The notes beneath the pieces are model-generated. The model saw only the letters and a list, made by a program, of their open reading frames with translations. It ran no database searches and was not told the DNA's origin. A stretch of DNA of 64,000 nt, from contig NZ_JAGIKZ010000014.1 in the NCBI RefSeq assembly GCF_017874625.1, forward strand, positions 34,755-98,754, read 5' to 3'. The DNA comes from Cytobacillus eiseniae (GTDB lineage Bacteria > Bacillota > Bacilli > Bacillales > Cytobacillaceae). Positions 60,332-64,000 of this stretch are shown here, one piece after another (position 1 is the first letter of the stretch; every line of letters starts with the position of its first letter). Both the position numbers and the translations under genes were made by a program.

Positions 60332-63211
60332 ATGGCGATGGATAAAGTAATTGTAAAAGGCGCCAGAGCTCATAATTTAAAAAATATTGATATTACAATT
60401 CCAAGAGATAAGCTTGTCGTGTTGACAGGGCTTTCTGGTTCTGGAAAGTCTTCTCTTGCCTTTGATACGATTTATGCGGAAGGCCAGCGTAGATATGTGG
60501 AATCCTTATCTGCCTATGCCCGCCAATTTCTTGGACAAATGGATAAGCCGGATGTCGATTCGATCGAAGGATTATCTCCTGCAATTTCAATCGATCAAAA
60601 GACAACAAGCAGAAATCCCCGTTCCACAGTAGGGACGGTAACAGAAATCTATGATTACTTGCGATTATTATATGCAAGAGTCGGTCGCCCTACTTGTCCG
60701 ATTCACCATATTGAGATTTCTTCACAAACAATTGAACAAATGGTTGACCGAATTCTTGAATATCCTGAACGGACAAAGTTACAAGTGCTTGCCCCACTCG
60801 TATCTGGCCGTAAAGGTGCACATGTAAAGCTTTTAGAGGATATTAAGAAGCAAGGATTTGTTCGTGTTCGAATCGACGGTGAGATGTATGATCTTGGCGA
60901 AGAGGTTGCCCTCGATAAAAACAAGAAGCATACGATAGAGGCCGTAATTGACCGGATTGTAGTGAAAGAAAATGTGGCGACAAGACTAGCGGATTCATTG
61001 GAAACGGCCTTGAATCTTGGGGAGGGCAAGGTGTTAATCGATGTAATCGGCGAGGAAGAGCTATTATTCAGTGAAAACCATGCCTGCCCACATTGTGACT
61101 TTTCCATTGGGGAGCTAGAGCCACGGATGTTTTCATTTAATAGTCCGTTCGGAGCCTGCCCAGAATGTGATGGCCTTGGTTCGAAGCTTGAAGTAGATGT
61201 GGATCTCGTTATTCCTGATTGGGAGCTATCTTTGAATAAAGGTGCGATCGCTCCATGGGAACCGACAAGCTCTCAATATTACCCACAGCTGTTGAAGGCG
61301 GTCTGCACTCATTATGGGATTGATATGGACATCCCTGTAAAGGACATTCCAGAGCACCTATTAAACAAAATTTTATATGGGTCTGATGGAGAAGAAATCT
61401 TCTTTTATTATAAAAGTGATTTTGGGCAAGAAAAAGAAACGACGATTGTGTTTGAGGGAGTCATTCGAAATGTGGAACGGCGCTATAAGGACACAAGTTC
61501 AGATTATATTCGTGAACAAATGGAGAAATACATGGCTCAGCACGATTGTCCATCCTGTAAGGGCTATCGCTTAAAAAAGGAAACATTGTCTGTGCTCATT
61601 TCAGGCCAGCATATCGGGAAAATTACCGAATTATCGATCGAAGAAGCGTATCGCTTTTTTGAGAATATCAATCTGACAAAAAAAGAAATGCAAATTGCTA
61701 ATCTTATTTTTATGGAAGTGAAAGAACGTCTAGGCTTCTTAGTCAATGTGGGTCTTGATTATTTATCATTAAGTCGGACAGCTGGGACACTCTCGGGTGG
61801 AGAAGCACAGCGGATCCGTCTGGCTACTCAAATTGGCTCAAGGCTAACAGGGGTTCTTTATATTCTGGACGAGCCCTCGATTGGTTTGCATCAACGCGAT
61901 AATGATCGATTAATTGAAACACTGCAGCAAATGCGTGATATCGGCAATACATTAATTGTAGTGGAGCATGATGAGGATACGATGCTTGCAGCCGATTACT
62001 TAATTGATATTGGACCAGGAGCAGGCGTGCATGGCGGTGAAATTATTGCATCTGGAACACCAGAGGAAGTAATGAATGATCAACATTCGCTAACTGGCCA
62101 ATATTTAGCTGGTAAGAAATTCATTCCAGTACCTGTCGAGCGCCGAAAAAATGATGGCCGTTTTATTGAAATTAAAGGGGCGAAAGAAAATAACCTAAAG
62201 AATATTAACGTGAAGCTCCCACTCGGTACGTTCATTTCAGTGACAGGTGTTTCTGGATCAGGGAAAAGTACACTCATTAATGATATTCTACATAAAAGTG
62301 TAGCGAAAGAGCTTTATCGATCCAAAAGCAAGCCAGGTGCACATAAAGAAGTAAAGGGGATTGAGCATCTTGAAAAGGTGATTGATATTGATCAGTCACC
62401 AATCGGAAGAACACCACGATCTAATCCTGCAACTTATACAGGGGTGTTTGACGATATTCGGGATGTATTTGCAACGACGAATGAAGCGAAAGTTCGCGGG
62501 TACAAAAAGGGCCGGTTTAGCTTTAATGTGAAGGGTGGACGCTGTGAAGCTTGTCGAGGAGATGGAATCATCACAATCGAAATGCATTTCCTCCCAGACG
62601 TCTATGTTCCATGTGAAGTATGCCATGGAAAACGGTATAACAGGGAAACACTTGAAGTAAAATACAAAGGGAAAAACATCGCAGATATTCTTGAAATGAC
62701 AGTGGAAGATGCGGTTGTCTTTTTCGAAAATCATCCAAAAATAAGCAGAAAGCTGCAAACGATTTATGATGTAGGCTTAGGCTATGTGAAGCTTGGCCAG
62801 CCAGCTACTACACTATCTGGTGGGGAAGCACAGCGGGTGAAGCTTGCTTCTGAGCTCCATCGCCGTTCATCAGGCCGTTCATTATATATTCTTGATGAAC
62901 CAACGACAGGCTTGCATGTAGATGACATTTCTAGATTACTTGTAGTTCTTCAGCGTCTTGTTGAAAATGGAGATACCGTTCTTGTCATTGAACATAATCT
63001 CGATGTAATTAAAGCATCCGATTATATTGTCGATCTTGGGCCTGAAGGCGGAGACAGAGGCGGAACGATCGTTGCAACCGGCACACCTGAAAAAGTAGCT
63101 GAAGTTCCAGAATCTTATACAGGAAAATATTTAAAGCCAATCTTAGAACGTGACCGTTTGCGGATGAAAAAAGAAATTGAAGCAAAAGAAGCAAGTGTAA
63201 CAAACGCGTAA
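60332..63211 (+). CDS. uvrA: UvrA, excinuclease ABC subunit A
   Basis: This 959-aa ABC-type ATPase finds DNA damage. It has two nucleotide-binding domains (GLSGSGKSS near residue 31 and GVSGSGKST near 640), two LSGGEAQR signatures, and zinc sites CPHC...CPEC and CEAC...[24 protein letters not shown] sequence near residue 52 is typical. ATG 60332 is chosen by analogy with the B. subtilis start MAMD; ATG 60338 is also possible. Confidence 0.97.
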   Translation: MAMDKVIVKGARAHNLKNIDITIPRDKLVVLTGLSGSGKSSLAFDTIYAEGQRRYVESLSAYARQFLGQMDKPDVDSIEGLSPAISIDQKTTSRNPRSTVGTVTEIYDYLRLLYARVGRPTCPIHHIEISSQTIEQMVDRILEYPERTKLQVLAPLVSGRKGAHVKLLEDIKKQGFVRVRIDGEMYDLGEEVALDKNKKHTIEAVIDRIVVKENVATRLADSLETALNLGEGKVLIDVIGEEELLFSENHACPHCDFSIGELEPRMFSFNSPFGACPECDGLGSKLEVDVDLVIPDWELSLNKGAIAPWEPTSSQYYPQLLKAVCTHYGIDMDIPVKDIPEHLLNKILYGSDGEEIFFYYKSDFGQEKETTIVFEGVIRNVERRYKDTSSDYIREQMEKYMAQHDCPSCKGYRLKKETLSVLISGQHIGKITELSIEEAYRFFENINLTKKEMQIANLIFMEVKERLGFLVNVGLDYLSLSRTAGTLSGGEAQRIRLATQIGSRLTGVLYILDEPSIGLHQRDNDRLIETLQQMRDIGNTLIVVEHDEDTMLAADYLIDIGPGAGVHGGEIIASGTPEEVMNDQHSLTGQYLAGKKFIPVPVERRKNDGRFIEIKGAKENNLKNINVKLPLGTFISVTGVSGSGKSTLINDILHKSVAKELYRSKSKPGAHKEVKGIEHLEKVIDIDQSPIGRTPRSNPATYTGVFDDIRDVFATTNEAKVRGYKKGRFSFNVKGGRCEACRGDGIITIEMHFLPDVYVPCEVCHGKRYNRETLEVKYKGKNIADILEMTVEDAVVFFENHPKISRKLQTIYDVGLGYVKLGQPATTLSGGEAQRVKLASELHRRSSGRSLYILDEPTTGLHVDDISRLLVVLQRLVENGDTVLVIEHNLDVIKASDYIVDLGPEGGDRGGTIVATGTPEKVAEVPESYTGKYLKPILERDRLRMKKEIEAKEASVTNA

Positions 63212-63303
63212 GAAGCAGTCTCTGCGTAGTTCAGTTTTTGAGTGGAAATTAGAAAAACACATCAAACTAACTGTATTTTTCACCAATTTAGTCATTATTA
63301 AGA

Positions 63304-63446
63304 GGCTGGGACATAACTAATTTGGCTGTGATAAACTCATTATTTTATTATCTAAATACTGAAAGCCGAACTATTGCAGAATGCTATGTTAGCATTTCTA
63401 ATAATAGTTCGGCTTATTTAGTTGCTGAAAACCTTATGTCCCAGCC
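63304..63446. repeat. MITE-like long inverted repeat
   Basis: Outer arms GGCTGGGACATAA (63304-63316) and TTATGTCCCAGCC (63434-63446) are perfect. Inside, AAGCCGAACTATT (63363-63375) pairs perfectly with AATAGTTCGGCTT (63403-63415), and a central TGCTA/TAGCA closes the loop. It contains no real gene. Comparable gctgggac-ended palindromes are known between genes in Firmicutes. It lies 92 bp after uvrA. Confidence 0.75.
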
Positions 63447-63549
63447 CCTTTCATTTTTGTTTTTATCCGAGTTTAATTTACCCATTCAGAAATTTAGTTC
63501 AATAAATTAGTTGCTTTTCCATGTCTTTGATATTTTGCAAGTACATCTA

Positions 63550-64000
63550 AATCAATAGAGGTTATTGAACCCCGAACAAGCGAAAAAAACCATCAAAGCG
63601 TCCTCAATAGGGTTCATTGAACCCCGAACAAGCGAAAAAAACCGTCAAAGCGTCCTCAATATGGGTCATTGAACCCCGAACAAGCGAAAAAAACCGTCAA
63701 AGGGTCCTCAATAGTGGTCATTGAACCCCGAACAAGCGAAAAAAACCGTCAAAGGGTCCTCAATAGGGGTCATTGAACCCCGAACAAGCGAAAAAAAACG
63801 CCAAAGCGTCCTCAATAGGGGTTATTGAACCCCGAACAAGCGAAAAAAGCCGTCAAAGCGTCCTCAATAGAGGTCATTGAACCCTAAACAAGCGAAAAAA
63901 ACCGTCAAAGCGTCCTCAATAGGGTTCATTGAACCCCGAACAAGCGAAAAAAACCATCAAAGAGTCCTTAATAGAGGTTATTGAACCCCGAACAAACGAA
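63550..64000. repeat. Second minisatellite array (same unit as at 32 kb), cut by the window end
   Basis: About 8.5 copies of a 52-bp unit, AAAGCGTCCTCAATAGGGG, TCATTGAACCCCGAACAAGCG, A-run, ACCGTC, clearly the same family as 32246-33040. In two copies the inner palindrome is perfect (GGGTTC-ATT-GAACCC). Copies here share GCGTCC or GGGTCC where the first array has GAGTCC, so each array has homogenised separately. The array continues past the edge. Confidence 0.9.

Noticed and set aside
63322..63510. 62-codon plus-strand ORF after uvrA
   Set aside because: It lies across the nested inverted repeat and has no ribosome site; it is a by-product of the palindromes.

Overview
The window comes from the chromosome of a low-GC, motile, endospore-forming Firmicute of the Bacillaceae. 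The evidence is a late flagellar operon in the Bacillus order (yvyF-flgM-flgN-flgK-flgL-yviE-fliW-csrA-hag), the downstream order fliD-fliS-fliT ... hpf ... secA-prfB ... cccB-ftsE-ftsX-ctpB-minJ ... csbA-uvrB-uvrA that matches the Bacillus subtilis region, an alpha/beta-type spore protein, AGGAGG-type ribosome sites, and sigma-D, S-box and LexA-type signals. No species is assigned.

Layout. 0-8.1 kb: late flagellar genes, flagellin with a CsrA-type leader hairpin, and a Maf (DUF115) flagellin glycosyltransferase preceded by an unknown 171-aa protein. 8.2-10.8 kb, minus strand: a secreted VWA plus six-TIG protein with a sigma-D-like promoter. 11-17.7 kb: a seven-gene legionaminic-acid-type nonulosonate pathway of the GDP-sugar type (LegB, LegC, LegG, LegI, a LegH/NeuD-like acyltransferase, PtmE, LegF), expected to supply CMP-sugar to Maf. 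17.8-19.2 kb: a second, divergent flagellin and a divergently transcribed FliS paralogue. 19.3-22 kb: flaG-fliD-fliS-fliT. 22.2-28.8 kb: two copies of a divergent module (degenerate HD-GYP protein plus an unknown small protein) flanking yjfB, a FliK-like gene, an FlhB-tail gene and yaaR.

28.9-34 kb: hpf; a probable Mn2+ (yybP-ykoY) riboswitch facing a 42-aa FbpB-like ORF; a SEC-C/TPR protein; a minisatellite of about 15 copies; and a MntA-HepT toxin-antitoxin pair. 34.4-48 kb: housekeeping genes secA, prfB (programmed frameshift), a coiled-coil protein, a YitT-family gene, cccB, ftsEX, ctpB, a TerC-family gene and minJ. 48-52 kb: GNAT, HIT (C-terminal frameshift), an ECF-like sigma factor with a membrane partner carrying a GerMN-like domain, and ogt. 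52.2-56.6 kb: two tandem SAM-I riboswitches, metNIQ and an M20 amidohydrolase. 56.7-63.2 kb: spore protein gene, csbA, a complex non-coding region with three identical palindromes and LexA-like boxes, then uvrBA. The window ends in a MITE-like inverted repeat and a second array of the same minisatellite.

The most unusual content is repeated or duplicated structure: a dispersed element of about 190 bp made of four hairpins with fixed 50-61-50 bp spacing (four full copies and one relic), the 52-bp minisatellite at two loci, the duplicated HD-GYP/small-protein module, and the second flagellin/chaperone pair. No prophage, complete insertion sequence, CRISPR array, tRNA or rRNA was seen.
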